A stretch of DNA of 43,369 bases from JAUUSJ01 sp051880475. Lineage in GTDB: Bacteria > Bacillota > Clostridia > Lachnospirales > Lachnospiraceae. The stretch covers positions 1 through 43,369 of the forward strand of contig JBJEOA010000042.1 of NCBI GenBank assembly GCA_051880475.1. The letters run 5' to 3'. The translations under genes were made by a program, and so were the position numbers. Below, piece by piece: positions 1 through 8,614 of this stretch. Positions within the stretch are counted from its first letter, which is position 1. The number at the start of each line of letters is the position of its first letter. The notes under the pieces were generated by a model. The model was not told the origin of the DNA. It searched no databases and saw nothing but the letters and a program-made list of their open reading frames with translations.

Positions 1-2210
1 GGCTCATACAGACGATTAAGCAGTATCATCCTTCTACGGATCTTAGTTTGATTGATAAAGCTTATAATATGGCGAATAATGCTCATCTTGGACAATTTAG
101 AAAATCAGGAGAACCTTATATTATCCATCCTCTCTGTGTGGCTTTAATTTTAGCCGAATTAGAGCTTGATAAAGAAACGATTATTGCAGGTCTTTTACAT
201 GATATAGTGGAAGATACTGAGATTACTGTGGAAGATGTGACGAGAGAATTTAACGCTGAGGTTGCATTATTAGTAGATGGTGTGACGAAGTTAGGACAGT
301 TATCTTATTCTAAAGATAAAGTAGAGATTCAGGCAGAAAATCTTCGAAAAATGTTTTTAGCGATGGCGAAAGATATTCGAGTCATTTTGATTAAGCTCGC
401 AGATAGACTTCATAATATGAGAACAATGCAATATATGAAGCCAGAAAAGCAAAAAGAAAAATCAAGGGAGACAATGGATATCTATGCACCGATTGCGCAT
501 AGATTAGGTATCTCAAAAATTAAGATAGAATTGGATGACTTATCTCTTCGTTATTTACAACCAGAAGTATATAAAGAATTGGAGACAGCTTTACAGTCTC
601 AAAAAGAGGAAAGAGAGGCCTTTATCTCAAGCATTGTAAAAGAGGTAGGAAAACATATTAAAGATGCTGGAATCAAAGCAGAGATTGAAGGAAGAGTAAA
701 ACATTTCTTTAGTATTTACAAAAAGATGGTAAATCAAGATAAAACTCTAGATCAGATTTATGATTTATTTGCTGTGCGCATTAAGGTAGATACGGTTATG
801 GAATGTTATGCGGCTCTTGGTGTGATTCATGAGATGTATACACCGATTCCAGGGCGTTTTAAGGACTATATCGCAATGCCTAAGCAAAATATGTATCAAT
901 CTCTTCACACAACGCTGATTGGGCCAAATGGACAGCCATTTGAGATTCAGATTCGTACCTTTGAGATGCATCGAACTGCTGAGTATGGTATTGCAGCTCA
1001 CTGGAAATACAAAGAAGGAAAAACAAGTTCTAATAATAAAGAAGAAGAGAAGTTAAGTTGGCTTCGTCAGATTTTAGAGTGGCAGCAGGATATGTCAGAT
1101 AACCGTGAATTTTTGACACTCTTAAAGACAGATTTAGATTTATTTGCTGAGCAGGTATATTGTTTTACTCCTGTGGGAGATGTAAAAACATTACCTACAG
1201 GCTCTACCCCAGTTGATTTTGCTTATAGTATTCACAGCGCCGTCGGCAATAAGATGGTAGGAGCAAGAGTCAATGGAAGGCAAGTTCCGATTGATTATCA
1301 ATTAAAAAATGGTGACCGAGTAGAGATTGTGACATCTCAAAATTCGAAAGGTCCAAGTAGAGATTGGCTTACTTTTGTGCGAAGTTCTAGTGCAAAGACA
1401 AAGATTAATCAGTGGTTTAAGGCAGAACATAAAGAAGAAAATATTCAAAAGGGAAAAGAACTTTTGGATAAATATTGTTCCTCTAAGGGAATTGTGCTTA
1501 GTAAGTATTTAAAACCAGCTTATATGAAAAAGGTTGAGAATCGCTATTCTTGCAGAGACTGGGATACAGTTCTTGCCTCTGTTGGACATGGTGGCTTGAA
1601 GGAGAGTCAAGTTGTTAATCGTCTCATCGAGGAGTATCAAAAGGAGAATCCTGTTGAGGCACAAAAACTTAAGGAAAAATTGACCCAGGCACAAGAACAA
1701 AAACAGCAGATTGGAAAAGAAGCTGTAAAAGATGCAAGCAGTGCTGGAGGAAGAAGCGATATCATTATTAAGGGGATGGCTGGTATGCCTAGTCGCTGTT
1801 CTAGATGTTGTAGCCCAGTGCCAGGTGATGAGATTATTGGGTTTATCACAAGAGGTCGAGGTGTCTCAATTCACCGAACAGACTGTGAGAATATCGTGAA
1901 GATGCCAGCATCTGAGCGAGTAAGATTAATCGAGGTAGAGTGGGCGACTTGTGATGAACCAAAGAAGCAGGAAAAATACGAAGTTGAGATTCTCATTTAT
2001 ACAGAAGACAGAGTGGGAGTCTTAGTAGATATTGGGAAAGTTTTTATTGACTCACAGATTAATATAAATTCTATTTTGACAAGAAAGAGTAAAAAAGATG
2101 GAAGAGCAACGGTCGTTCTTACGTTCTTTATTACGGGAACAGATCAGTTAAATCGTATCATGTCAAAGATTCGACAAATCGACAGTGTAATTGATATAGA
2201 AAGATCATAG
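1..2210 (+). CDS. relA: Bifunctional (p)ppGpp synthase/hydrolase RelA/SpoT (5' end outside window)
   Basis: Makes and degrades the stringent-response alarmone (p)ppGpp in the cytoplasm. The reading frame is open from base 3 with no stop upstream of the first possible internal start (TTG at 48). The family's N-terminal stretch before the KSGEPYIIHP motif is already present, so the true start lies upstream and the gene is 5'-truncated by the window. Domains in order: HD hydrolase (LLHDIVEDT), synthetase centre (around nt 700-1000, with the RFKDYIAMPK motif), TGS (VYCFTPVGDVKTLPTGSTP), a Cys-rich zinc-finger region (RCSRCCSPVPGDE), and a C-terminal ACT domain (YEVEILIYTEDRVGVL). Both the hydrolase HD motif and the synthetase motifs look intact, so a bifunctional enzyme is expected. 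It is followed after 14 nt by an MBL-fold hydrolase, the usual Clostridia neighbour. Confidence 0.96.
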   Translation, partial: LIQTIKQYHPSTDLSLIDKAYNMANNAHLGQFRKSGEPYIIHPLCVALILAELELDKETIIAGLLHDIVEDTEITVEDVTREFNAEVALLVDGVTKLGQLSYSKDKVEIQAENLRKMFLAMAKDIRVILIKLADRLHNMRTMQYMKPEKQKEKSRETMDIYAPIAHRLGISKIKIELDDLSLRYLQPEVYKELETALQSQKEEREAFISSIVKEVGKHIKDAGIKAEIEGRVKHFFSIYKKMVNQDKTLDQIYDLFAVRIKVDTVMECYAALGVIHEMYTPIPGRFKDYIAMPKQNMYQSLHTTLIGPNGQPFEIQIRTFEMHRTAEYGIAAHWKYKEGKTSSNNKEEEKLSWLRQILEWQQDMSDNREFLTLLKTDLDLFAEQVYCFTPVGDVKTLPTGSTPVDFAYSIHSAVGNKMVGARVNGRQVPIDYQLKNGDRVEIVTSQNSKGPSRDWLTFVRSSSAKTKINQWFKAEHKEENIQKGKELLDKYCSSKGIVLSKYLKPAYMKKVENRYSCRDWDTVLASVGHGGLKESQVVNRLIEEYQKENPVEAQKLKEKLTQAQEQKQQIGKEAVKDASSAGGRSDIIIKGMAGMPSRCSRCCSPVPGDEIIGFITRGRGVSIHRTDCENIVKMPASERVRLIEVEWATCDEPKKQEKYEVEILIYTEDRVGVLVDIGKVFIDSQININSILTRKSKKDGRATVVLTFFITGTDQLNRIMSKIRQIDSVIDIERS

Positions 2211-2224
2211 AATAGGAGAAAGTA

Positions 2225-2872
2225 ATGGAAAATAAATTAATTGTTATGTCGGCAGAGCTTGGCGACATTGGAACAAACTGCTATATTATCGCCAATCAGG
2301 AGACAAAAAAGGCTGCGGTCGTAGACCCAGCCGGCGATGCAGATATTATTTTAAAAATGTTAGAAGAAAAAGGGTTAAAACTCGATATGATTTTATTGAC
2401 ACATGGTCATGCGGACCATATTGGGGCTTTGGAGGACTTAAGAAGAGAGGTAAGTAGAGATTTGCCAGTTCTTGCCTCTCAGATTGAGCAGGAAGTTTTG
2501 ATGGTTCCAGATTATAATTTAACACCAATGTTTGGAAAATCCTACACGACACATGCCAATGTATTATTTAAACAGCCAAAGCAAGAGTATGAAGTGCTTG
2601 GACATCGCGTCATTTTCTATCTGACACCGGGGCATACAAAAGGAAGCTGTTGTTATTATTTCCCAACTTATGGATGGCTTTTTACGGGAGATACTCTCTT
2701 TGCGGGAAGTATAGGAAGAACAGATTTTCCAACTGGAAGTATGAGAGAGATATTAAAATCGGTCAATGATATTTTAATGAGTTTCCCAGACGCCACGATT
2801 GTTTTGCCAGGACATGGTCCTTCTTCCACAATCGGAGAAGAGAGAAATACAAATCCATACGTGAAAAGATAG
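2225..2872 (+). CDS. MBL-fold metallo-hydrolase (glyoxalase II-like)
   Basis: A 215-residue metallo-beta-lactamase-fold hydrolase. The metal-binding signature THGHADH is at residues 59-65 (H60, H62, D64, H65). Further ligands lie in the TPGHTKGS and GDTLFAGSIGRTD motifs, and the C-terminal motif is LPGHGP. This compact arrangement is typical of the YcbL/glyoxalase II-like group, which acts on thioesters, but the substrate cannot be read from the sequence. The ATG follows a GGAGAAAGT ribosome binding site. It lies 14 nt after relA and 12 nt before hemZ, so it is almost certainly in the same transcript; this relA-MBL-hemZ order is common in Clostridia. Confidence 0.9.
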   Translation: MENKLIVMSAELGDIGTNCYIIANQETKKAAVVDPAGDADIILKMLEEKGLKLDMILLTHGHADHIGALEDLRREVSRDLPVLASQIEQEVLMVPDYNLTPMFGKSYTTHANVLFKQPKQEYEVLGHRVIFYLTPGHTKGSCCYYFPTYGWLFTGDTLFAGSIGRTDFPTGSMREILKSVNDILMSFPDATIVLPGHGPSSTIGEERNTNPYVKR

Positions 2873-2884
2873 CGAGAATAGAAA

Positions 2885-4348
2885 ATGATATATATAAAAC
2901 AAAACACGACAGAATATGACTATGATGTGAGAGCGATTATACTTGCGTTTTTTGAGCGGGAAAAAATTATTGATATTGTCAATCAAAAAGTGGAGGATGT
3001 GGATTCCTCCCTTGTTTGCTTTACTATGGAGTTAGACTTTGGAAAAGAAAGGGCAGTCGGTCGTATTTTTGAGCAGGAAGAAGAAAAGGCAAGCCTAGAG
3101 CTTATGATGGAAGACTGGGAGTACAGCTTAAAACGAAAAAAAATAGATGGATTTTTGTACGATTTATTGAGTAAATATACAAATAGAAAGCTTCCTTGGG
3201 GGATGCTTACCGGAATTCGACCAACAAAAATCATTTATCAAATGTTAGAGGAGAAAAAAACAGACGAGGAAATGATAAAGTATTTCCAGTCTACTTACCG
3301 CACAACAGAGCAAAAAGCGAGACTTTGCACAGATGTTGCAAAAAAGGAGTATGAAATTTTAAGTAAAATCTCATACGAGGATGAATACAGTATGTATATC
3401 GGTATTCCATTTTGCCCGTCAACCTGTCTTTATTGTTCTTTTACTTCTTTTCCGATTGGAATCTATAAAAAGAAGGTTGAGGCGTATCTTCTTGCACTTT
3501 GCAGGGAAATGGACTATGTGGCTGCTACTTACGCAAATAAAAGACTTACGACGCTCTATATCGGGGGAGGAACTCCAACTGCTCTATCAGCGGAGGAATT
3601 AGAGTTTTTACTTACAAAGATAGAAGAGAAATTTGACTTGTCCCACTTAAAAGAATATACGGTGGAGGCGGGAAGACCAGACAGCATTACAAGAGAAAAA
3701 CTAGAAGTATTGTATGCTCATCCTGTCACAAGAATTAGTATTAATCCACAGACAATGAACGATAAGACATTAAAGGTAATTGGAAGAAACCATACGGTAG
3801 ACCAGACAATTGCAACTTATAAAATGGCGAGAGAAGTTGGATTTGACAATATAAATATGGATATTATTACAGGACTTCCAGGAGAAGGCATAGAAGAACT
3901 TTCGCATACCCTATCGCATATAAAGGAATTAAGACCAGATAGCTTAACCGTACACTCTTTGGCGATTAAGAGAGCAGCAAGGCTAAATCAAGATATGGAG
4001 CGATATGCGGGTATGGTAAAGGGAAGTACAAATGAAATGCTTCTCTTAGTGGAAGATACGGCAAAAGAGATGGGCTTATTCCCATATTATATGTATCGTC
4101 AAAAAAATATTCCAGGAAATTTAGAGAATGTAGGTTACTGTACACCTGGAAAAGAAAGTTTATATAATATTTTAATGATGGAAGAAAAGCAAGATATTAT
4201 CGCACTTGGTGCGGGAGCATCTACAAAGTATGTATATCCAAAAGAAAATAGAATAGAGAGAGTAGAAAATGTAAAAGATATCGATCATTATATCGAGCGA
4301 ATTGAGGAGATGATCATACGGAAACGAAAGAAAGAAAAGAACAGTTAA
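2885..4348 (+). CDS. hemZ: Coproporphyrinogen dehydrogenase HemZ-type radical SAM protein
   Basis: A 487-residue radical SAM enzyme of the oxygen-independent coproporphyrinogen oxidase (HemN/HemZ) superfamily. The [4Fe-4S]-binding CxxxCxxC motif (CPSTCLYC) is at C177, C181 and C184, followed by the glycine-rich SAM motif IGGGTPT. An N-terminal extension of about 165 residues precedes the radical SAM core, which matches HemZ rather than the shorter HemN or HemW. The family is credited with heme/porphyrin synthesis, but many anaerobes carry it without a heme pathway, so the substrate is uncertain. The stop codon overlaps the next start (TAATG), giving translational coupling to the HD-GYP gene. 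Confidence 0.88.
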   Translation: MIYIKQNTTEYDYDVRAIILAFFEREKIIDIVNQKVEDVDSSLVCFTMELDFGKERAVGRIFEQEEEKASLELMMEDWEYSLKRKKIDGFLYDLLSKYTNRKLPWGMLTGIRPTKIIYQMLEEKKTDEEMIKYFQSTYRTTEQKARLCTDVAKKEYEILSKISYEDEYSMYIGIPFCPSTCLYCSFTSFPIGIYKKKVEAYLLALCREMDYVAATYANKRLTTLYIGGGTPTALSAEELEFLLTKIEEKFDLSHLKEYTVEAGRPDSITREKLEVLYAHPVTRISINPQTMNDKTLKVIGRNHTVDQTIATYKMAREVGFDNINMDIITGLPGEGIEELSHTLSHIKELRPDSLTVHSLAIKRAARLNQDMERYAGMVKGSTNEMLLLVEDTAKEMGLFPYYMYRQKNIPGNLENVGYCTPGKESLYNILMMEEKQDIIALGAGASTKYVYPKENRIERVENVKDIDHYIERIEEMIIRKRKKEKNS

Positions 4349-5037
4349 TGCGAGAGTCCATCGCTTCACTTGGAGCGAAGGTGACAATGAATTTAAAAGA
4401 ACGAAAAAATATTTTTGACTCGCAAGAAAATGAAAGTTGGCTTGAGATGTATGATGCTCACAGTGTGGAGACTCCGATAGAGGGAGACTTAAAAGAGGCT
4501 ATCTCACATGGAATTATTGTGAGTGACTTGGCTTATCTGCTTGCGAGAGAGTTAAATATAAGAGATAAGGAAAGCCATGATATTGCGGTGGCGGGATTGC
4601 TTCACGATATTGGTAAGTTAAAGCTTGTCAATTATGTGTATCAAAAAAGAGGCGACGAAAAGCTTCGCATTGACGAAGTGAGATATCGAAGGCTACATTC
4701 TAGTCTTGGGTATGCCATCTTAAAAGAGCAAGGCTACAGTGAGCATATTTGTCAGTATGTGCTCTATCATCATGAAAATTTTGATGGGTCAGGATATCCG
4801 AATAATTTAAAGGGAGATCAAATCCCACTTGGGGCAAAAATTCTTCGCGTCTGCGATGCCTTTGGGGCACTTATATCAAATCGACCATATCGCACTGCCT
4901 TTGATGCAGAAACAGCGATTCAGATTATGATTGAGGAAGTAAAGGATTTTGATATGTCCGTTTTCTTAGCTTTCTTGCGAATCGTCCACTCGGACGACTT
5001 TGTAAAAGTACTTGACAATCTTGGAATTAATGAATAG
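4348..5037 (+). CDS. HD-GYP-like phosphohydrolase
   Basis: A 229-residue HD-domain protein. It has a metal-binding HD pair (H86-D87 in LLHDIGKL) and the extended HD-GYP signature HHENFDGSGYP at residues 141-151, followed by IPLGAKILRVCDAF. HD-GYP proteins are mostly cyclic-di-GMP phosphodiesterases. No receiver, PAS or membrane segment is attached here, so the signal input is unknown. The start overlaps the hemZ stop by one base (TAATG). The C-terminal part after about residue 180 is short and lacks other recognisable domains. A structured repeat element begins 5 nt after the stop codon. Confidence 0.85.
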   Translation: MRESIASLGAKVTMNLKERKNIFDSQENESWLEMYDAHSVETPIEGDLKEAISHGIIVSDLAYLLARELNIRDKESHDIAVAGLLHDIGKLKLVNYVYQKRGDEKLRIDEVRYRRLHSSLGYAILKEQGYSEHICQYVLYHHENFDGSGYPNNLKGDQIPLGAKILRVCDAFGALISNRPYRTAFDAETAIQIMIEEVKDFDMSVFLAFLRIVHSDDFVKVLDNLGINE

Positions 5038-5042
5038 ACTTA

Positions 5043-5203
5043 TTATGAAAGTCCCTGTCAAGCGCCGAAGCAAATGGAGTTTACTCACATTTGTTTCGGC
5101 ATTTGACAGACTAAACCGTATGAGTACGTAACACGATAGTGCGGAGTACGAATACGGTGGCGATTGTGAGAGTGCGAAGCACGGAGCAATCGGACTTTCA
5201 TAA
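5043..5203. repeat. Structured intergenic repeat, complete copy A1 (three-hairpin 'cloverleaf')
   Basis: A 161-bp element closed by a perfect 12-bp outer stem (TTATGAAAGTCC at 5043-5054 with GGACTTTCATAA at 5192-5203). Inside are three hairpins: H1 5055-5109 (CTGTCAA/TTGACAG base, then GCCGAA/TTCGGC, CAAATG/CATTTG, GAGT-TT-ACTC tip); H2 5115-5158 (ACCGTAT/ATACGGT, AGTAC/GTAC, CAC-GATA-GTG tip); H3 5161-5192 (CGATTGT/GCAATCG, GTGC-GAA-GCAC tip). A second locus at 38.3 kb carries the same architecture with compensatory changes. Function and family are not recognised. Confidence 0.85.
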
Positions 5204-5212
5204 AAAGTATAT

Positions 5213-5284
5213 TAAAAAGTCCCTGTCAAGCGCCGAAGCAAATGGAGTTTACTCGCATTTGTTTCGGCATTTGACAGACTAAAC
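5213..5284. repeat. Truncated copy A2 of the structured repeat (left arm and hairpin H1 only)
   Basis: It begins with the outer-left arm AAAAAGTCCC, contains the whole of hairpin H1 (5223-5277) and stops at GACTAAAC, lacking H2, H3 and the right arm. Hairpin H1 differs from copy A1 by one base in the loop side (ACTCG versus ACTCA). It ends 8 nt before the hisS ribosome binding site (GGAGG at 5293-5297), so it forms part of the hisS upstream region. Confidence 0.8.
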
Positions 5285-5304
5285 GAAAAAATGGAGGAAA
5301 AAAT

Positions 5305-6549
5305 ATGATTACTCAAGCACCAAGAGGAACACAAGACTGGTTTGGTGATATGATGGAAAAAAGAACTTATATCGAAAAAACTGCCAGAGAACTTTGTGCG
5401 ACCTATAATATAAAAGAAGTGATTACGCCTGTCTTTGAACATAGTATTTTGTTTCAAAGAAGCGTTGGAGAGACAACAGACGTAGTACAAAAAGAGATGT
5501 ATACGTTTTTAGACAAAGGTGGAAGAAGTATCTCCCTAAAACCGGAGGGAACAGCAGGAGCAATTCGTGCTTACCTTGAAAATGGTATGCATGCTCTTCC
5601 ACAGCCAATTAAATTATTTTATGTGACACCAGCATTCCGCTATGAAAAGCCAGACAGTGGAAGACTTAGACAACATCATCAGTTTGGAGTGGAATTTGTA
5701 GGGGCGGCAGGACCTCTCGCAGAAGTAGAGCTTATCTCCCTCATTTCCACATTTATTAAGAAGATTGGGCTAAAAGACGCAAAACTTCATATTAATAGCA
5801 TTGGATGTCCAAACTGTAAATCTATCTATAATAAAGCGTTAAAAGAATATTTACATGCACATGAGGACGGACTTTGCCCAACTTGCAAGGAGCGTATGGA
5901 GAAAAACCCACTTCGTGTCATCGACTGTAAGGAAGAGGGATGTAAAAAGATTGTTGAGCATGCTCCAAGAACAATCGAATATTTGGACGAGGAGTGCAAA
6001 AATCATTTTGATGAACTTTGCTCTTTGCTCACAGCTCTTCATATTCCATTTGAGGTAGATACAGGAATTGTTCGTGGACTCGATTATTATACGAAGACAG
6101 TATTTGAATTTGTAAATTCGGATGGATTTACACTCTGCGGCGGCGGACGCTACGATAATTTAGTACATGAGATTGATGAAAAGATTTCTATGCCATCGGT
6201 TGGATTTGGTATGGGTATCGAGAGATTAATTTATTTCTTAGAAAAAGAAAAAGTAGAGCTTCCAATAAAATCTGGTGTAGATGTATATGTCGGAATTCTA
6301 GGAAAAGAAGCGAAAGTTCAAGCATTTGCATTTGTACAGGCACTTCGCACAAAAGGATACTGTGTGGAGACAGATTATTTAGACCGAAGCGTAAAGGCTC
6401 AGATGAAATATGCAAATAAAATAAATGCCCGCTATACAGTTATTATGGGTGAAAATGAATGTATAGAGCGAAAAGCAAATTTGAAAAATATGGAGACAGG
6501 AGAGATAATTGAGATTTCTCTTGATGATATAGAGCAATTAGAGTTATAA
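5305..6549 (+). CDS. hisS: Histidyl-tRNA synthetase
   Basis: Charges tRNA-His with histidine and ATP. The 414-residue length is normal for bacterial HisRS. Class II motif 2 (FRYEKPDSGRLRQHHQF), the histidine-specific motif RGLDYYTKTVFEF and motif 3 (GFGMGIERL) are all present, followed by the C-terminal anticodon-binding domain from about residue 325. The insertion domain (about residues 165-220) carries two CxxC-type pairs (CPNC, CPTC) and further cysteines, as in many Clostridia. This may bind zinc, but that is inferred. The ATG follows GGAGG by 7 nt. No T-box or other leader is visible upstream; instead a truncated structured repeat lies there. aspS follows after 86 nt, the common hisS-aspS order. 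Confidence 0.97.
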   Translation: MITQAPRGTQDWFGDMMEKRTYIEKTARELCATYNIKEVITPVFEHSILFQRSVGETTDVVQKEMYTFLDKGGRSISLKPEGTAGAIRAYLENGMHALPQPIKLFYVTPAFRYEKPDSGRLRQHHQFGVEFVGAAGPLAEVELISLISTFIKKIGLKDAKLHINSIGCPNCKSIYNKALKEYLHAHEDGLCPTCKERMEKNPLRVIDCKEEGCKKIVEHAPRTIEYLDEECKNHFDELCSLLTALHIPFEVDTGIVRGLDYYTKTVFEFVNSDGFTLCGGGRYDNLVHEIDEKISMPSVGFGMGIERLIYFLEKEKVELPIKSGVDVYVGILGKEAKVQAFAFVQALRTKGYCVETDYLDRSVKAQMKYANKINARYTVIMGENECIERKANLKNMETGEIIEISLDDIEQLEL

Positions 6550-6635
6550 AAAGTAGAATTATAGAAGAAAACATTATAAAAAATAAAATGATAGAAAAGA
6601 TAGAAGATGCTTTTTATCAAAAAGGAGGAAGAAAA

Positions 6636-8447
6636 ATGGCAGAATCTATGCAGGGGTTAAAAAGAACTCATAGATGTACAGAAGTTTTAAGTGCCGAGCT
6701 TGGACAAACCGTTGTCCTTATGGGTTGGGTGCAAAAAAGAAGGAATTTAGGAAGTCTTATTTTTGTGGACTTAAGAGATAGAACAGGTCTTGTTCAGCTT
6801 GTATTTGACCAAGATATTGTCGGAGAGGAAGTTTTTGAGAAGGCTGGAAAGCTTCGAAATGAGTTCGTTATTGCGGCAGTTGGTACGGTGGAAAAGAGAA
6901 GCGGAGCAGTAAATAAAGATTTAGCGACAGGTGAGATCGAAATTAAAGTGACAGAACTTCGTGTTTTATCTGAGTCTTTAACACCACCTTTCCCAATCGA
7001 TGCGAATACAAATGTAAAAGATGACCTTCGTCTTAAATATCGCTATTTAGACCTTAGAAGACCAAATATTCAGAAAAACTTGATTTTGAGAAGTAAAGTT
7101 GCAACGACAGTTCGTAACTTCTTAGCAGAGGAAGGATTTTTAGAGATTGAAACTCCAATGCTTATGAAGAGCACTCCAGAGGGAGCGAGAGATTATCTTG
7201 TGCCAAGCCGTGTACATCCAGGGAATTTTTACGCACTACCACAGTCTCCTCAGATATTTAAGCAGCTTCTTATGTGTTCAGGATATGACAGATATTTCCA
7301 AATCGTGAAATGTTTCCGTGATGAGGATTTAAGAGCAGATAGACAGCCTGAGTTTACTCAGATTGATATGGAGCTTTCTTTTGTAGATGTAGATGACGTA
7401 ATTGATGTAAACGAGAGATTACTCGCTTGTATGTTTAAAGAAGCAATTGGAGTTGACGTACAGCTTCCAATTAAGAGAATAACCTACAAAGAGGCGATGG
7501 ATCGTTTTGGAAGTGATAAGCCAGACCTTCGTTTTGGAATGGAACTTGTAAATGTGACAGATACTGTAAAAGACTGTGAGTTTGTTGTATTTAAGTCTGC
7601 TATTGAAAATGGAGGTTCTGTCCGCGGTATTAACGCAAAAGAACAGGGCGATATGCCACGTAAGAAAATTGATGCTCTCGTGAAATTTGCAAAAGATTTC
7701 GGTGCAAAGGGACTTGCCTATATTCAGTGCAAATCTGACGGAAGTGTGAAGTCTTCCTTTAGTAAATTTATGAAGGATGAGGAGATGGATGCTTTAATCA
7801 AGGCAATGGACGGACAGGCAGGAGATTTACTTCTTTTTGCAGCAGATAAAGATAAGATTGTATATGATGTTCTTGGAAACTTGAGATTAGAGATTGCTAA
7901 AAACTTAGATTTACTCAAAAAAGATGAGTATCAGTTTGTGTGGGTTACAGAGTTCCCACTTCTTGAGTGGAACGAGGACGAAAATCGTTTTACAGCAATG
8001 CATCATCCATTTACAATGCCAATGGAGGAGGACTTACAGTATTTAGAGTCTGACCCAGGACGTGTGAGAGCAAAAGCATACGATATCGTACTAAACGGAA
8101 CCGAAATTGGTGGAGGAAGTGTCAGAATTTTCCAGCCAGATGTACAGGCAAGAATGTTTGAGGCACTTGGATTTACAAAAGAGCAGGCTCAAGCTCAGTT
8201 TGGATTCCTTATGGACGCATTCCGCTACGGTGTACCACCACATGCAGGACTTGCTTATGGATTTGACCGTCTTGTTATGCTCATGGCAAAAGAAGATTCT
8301 ATCCGTGACGTAATCGCTTTCCCTAAGGTAAAAGACGCTTCTTGCTTGATGTCTGAGGCTCCAAGCGAGGTAGACGAAAAACAGCTTAAAGAGCTTGGAA
8401 TCGAGATTGCGAAGAAAGAAGAAGAGAAAGAAGAAATAGAACAGTAG
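6636..8447 (+). CDS. aspS: Aspartyl-tRNA synthetase
   Basis: Charges tRNA-Asp. The protein has 603 residues from the ATG at 6636, chosen because AAAGGAGG lies 8 nt upstream; an in-frame ATG at 6588 has no ribosome binding site. Order: N-terminal OB-fold anticodon domain (VLMGWVQKRRNLGSLIFVDL), class II motif 2 (CFRDEDLRADRQPEFTQID), the bacterial GAD insertion, then the catalytic C-terminal part with GGGSVRI and motif 3 (GLAYGFDRLVMLM). The extreme C-terminus is a charged Lys/Glu tail. This is the long bacterial type; whether it also aspartylates tRNA-Asn cannot be told. The gene ends before a hairpin terminator shared with the converging purine-transport operon. Confidence 0.97.
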   Translation: MAESMQGLKRTHRCTEVLSAELGQTVVLMGWVQKRRNLGSLIFVDLRDRTGLVQLVFDQDIVGEEVFEKAGKLRNEFVIAAVGTVEKRSGAVNKDLATGEIEIKVTELRVLSESLTPPFPIDANTNVKDDLRLKYRYLDLRRPNIQKNLILRSKVATTVRNFLAEEGFLEIETPMLMKSTPEGARDYLVPSRVHPGNFYALPQSPQIFKQLLMCSGYDRYFQIVKCFRDEDLRADRQPEFTQIDMELSFVDVDDVIDVNERLLACMFKEAIGVDVQLPIKRITYKEAMDRFGSDKPDLRFGMELVNVTDTVKDCEFVVFKSAIENGGSVRGINAKEQGDMPRKKIDALVKFAKDFGAKGLAYIQCKSDGSVKSSFSKFMKDEEMDALIKAMDGQAGDLLLFAADKDKIVYDVLGNLRLEIAKNLDLLKKDEYQFVWVTEFPLLEWNEDENRFTAMHHPFTMPMEEDLQYLESDPGRVRAKAYDIVLNGTEIGGGSVRIFQPDVQARMFEALGFTKEQAQAQFGFLMDAFRYGVPPHAGLAYGFDRLVMLMAKEDSIRDVIAFPKVKDASCLMSEAPSEVDEKQLKELGIEIAKKEEEKEEIEQ

Positions 8448-8485
8448 AGAGTGGTTTAAAAAATAGAGATATGAGATAACTCAAT

Positions 8486-8560
8486 AGAAGAAGCTGATAC
8501 GAAAAGGAAAGAGAGGTAATTCTTCATCTTTTCATATCAGCTTCTTCTTACTATTTTTAT
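8486..8560. terminator. Bidirectional terminator between aspS and the permease gene
   Basis: A long inverted repeat of about 20 bp: AGAAGAAGCTGATACGAAAAG (8486-8506) pairs with CTTTTC...GCTTCTTCTT (8528-8549), with one mismatch. It is followed by a T-rich stretch (CTATTTTTATATTT), and flanking sequence suits termination from both strands, as expected between convergent genes. Confidence 0.8.
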
Positions 8561-8614
8561 ATTTAACTTATTTAGAGGAAATTATTTTATATCTTCATAT
8601 AAGACAGTTGGCAA

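Noticed and set aside
6588..6636. Upstream ATG as the aspS start
   Set aside because: It has no Shine-Dalgarno sequence and adds 16 residues absent from the family; the ATG at 6636 has AAAGGAGG and the normal N-terminus.
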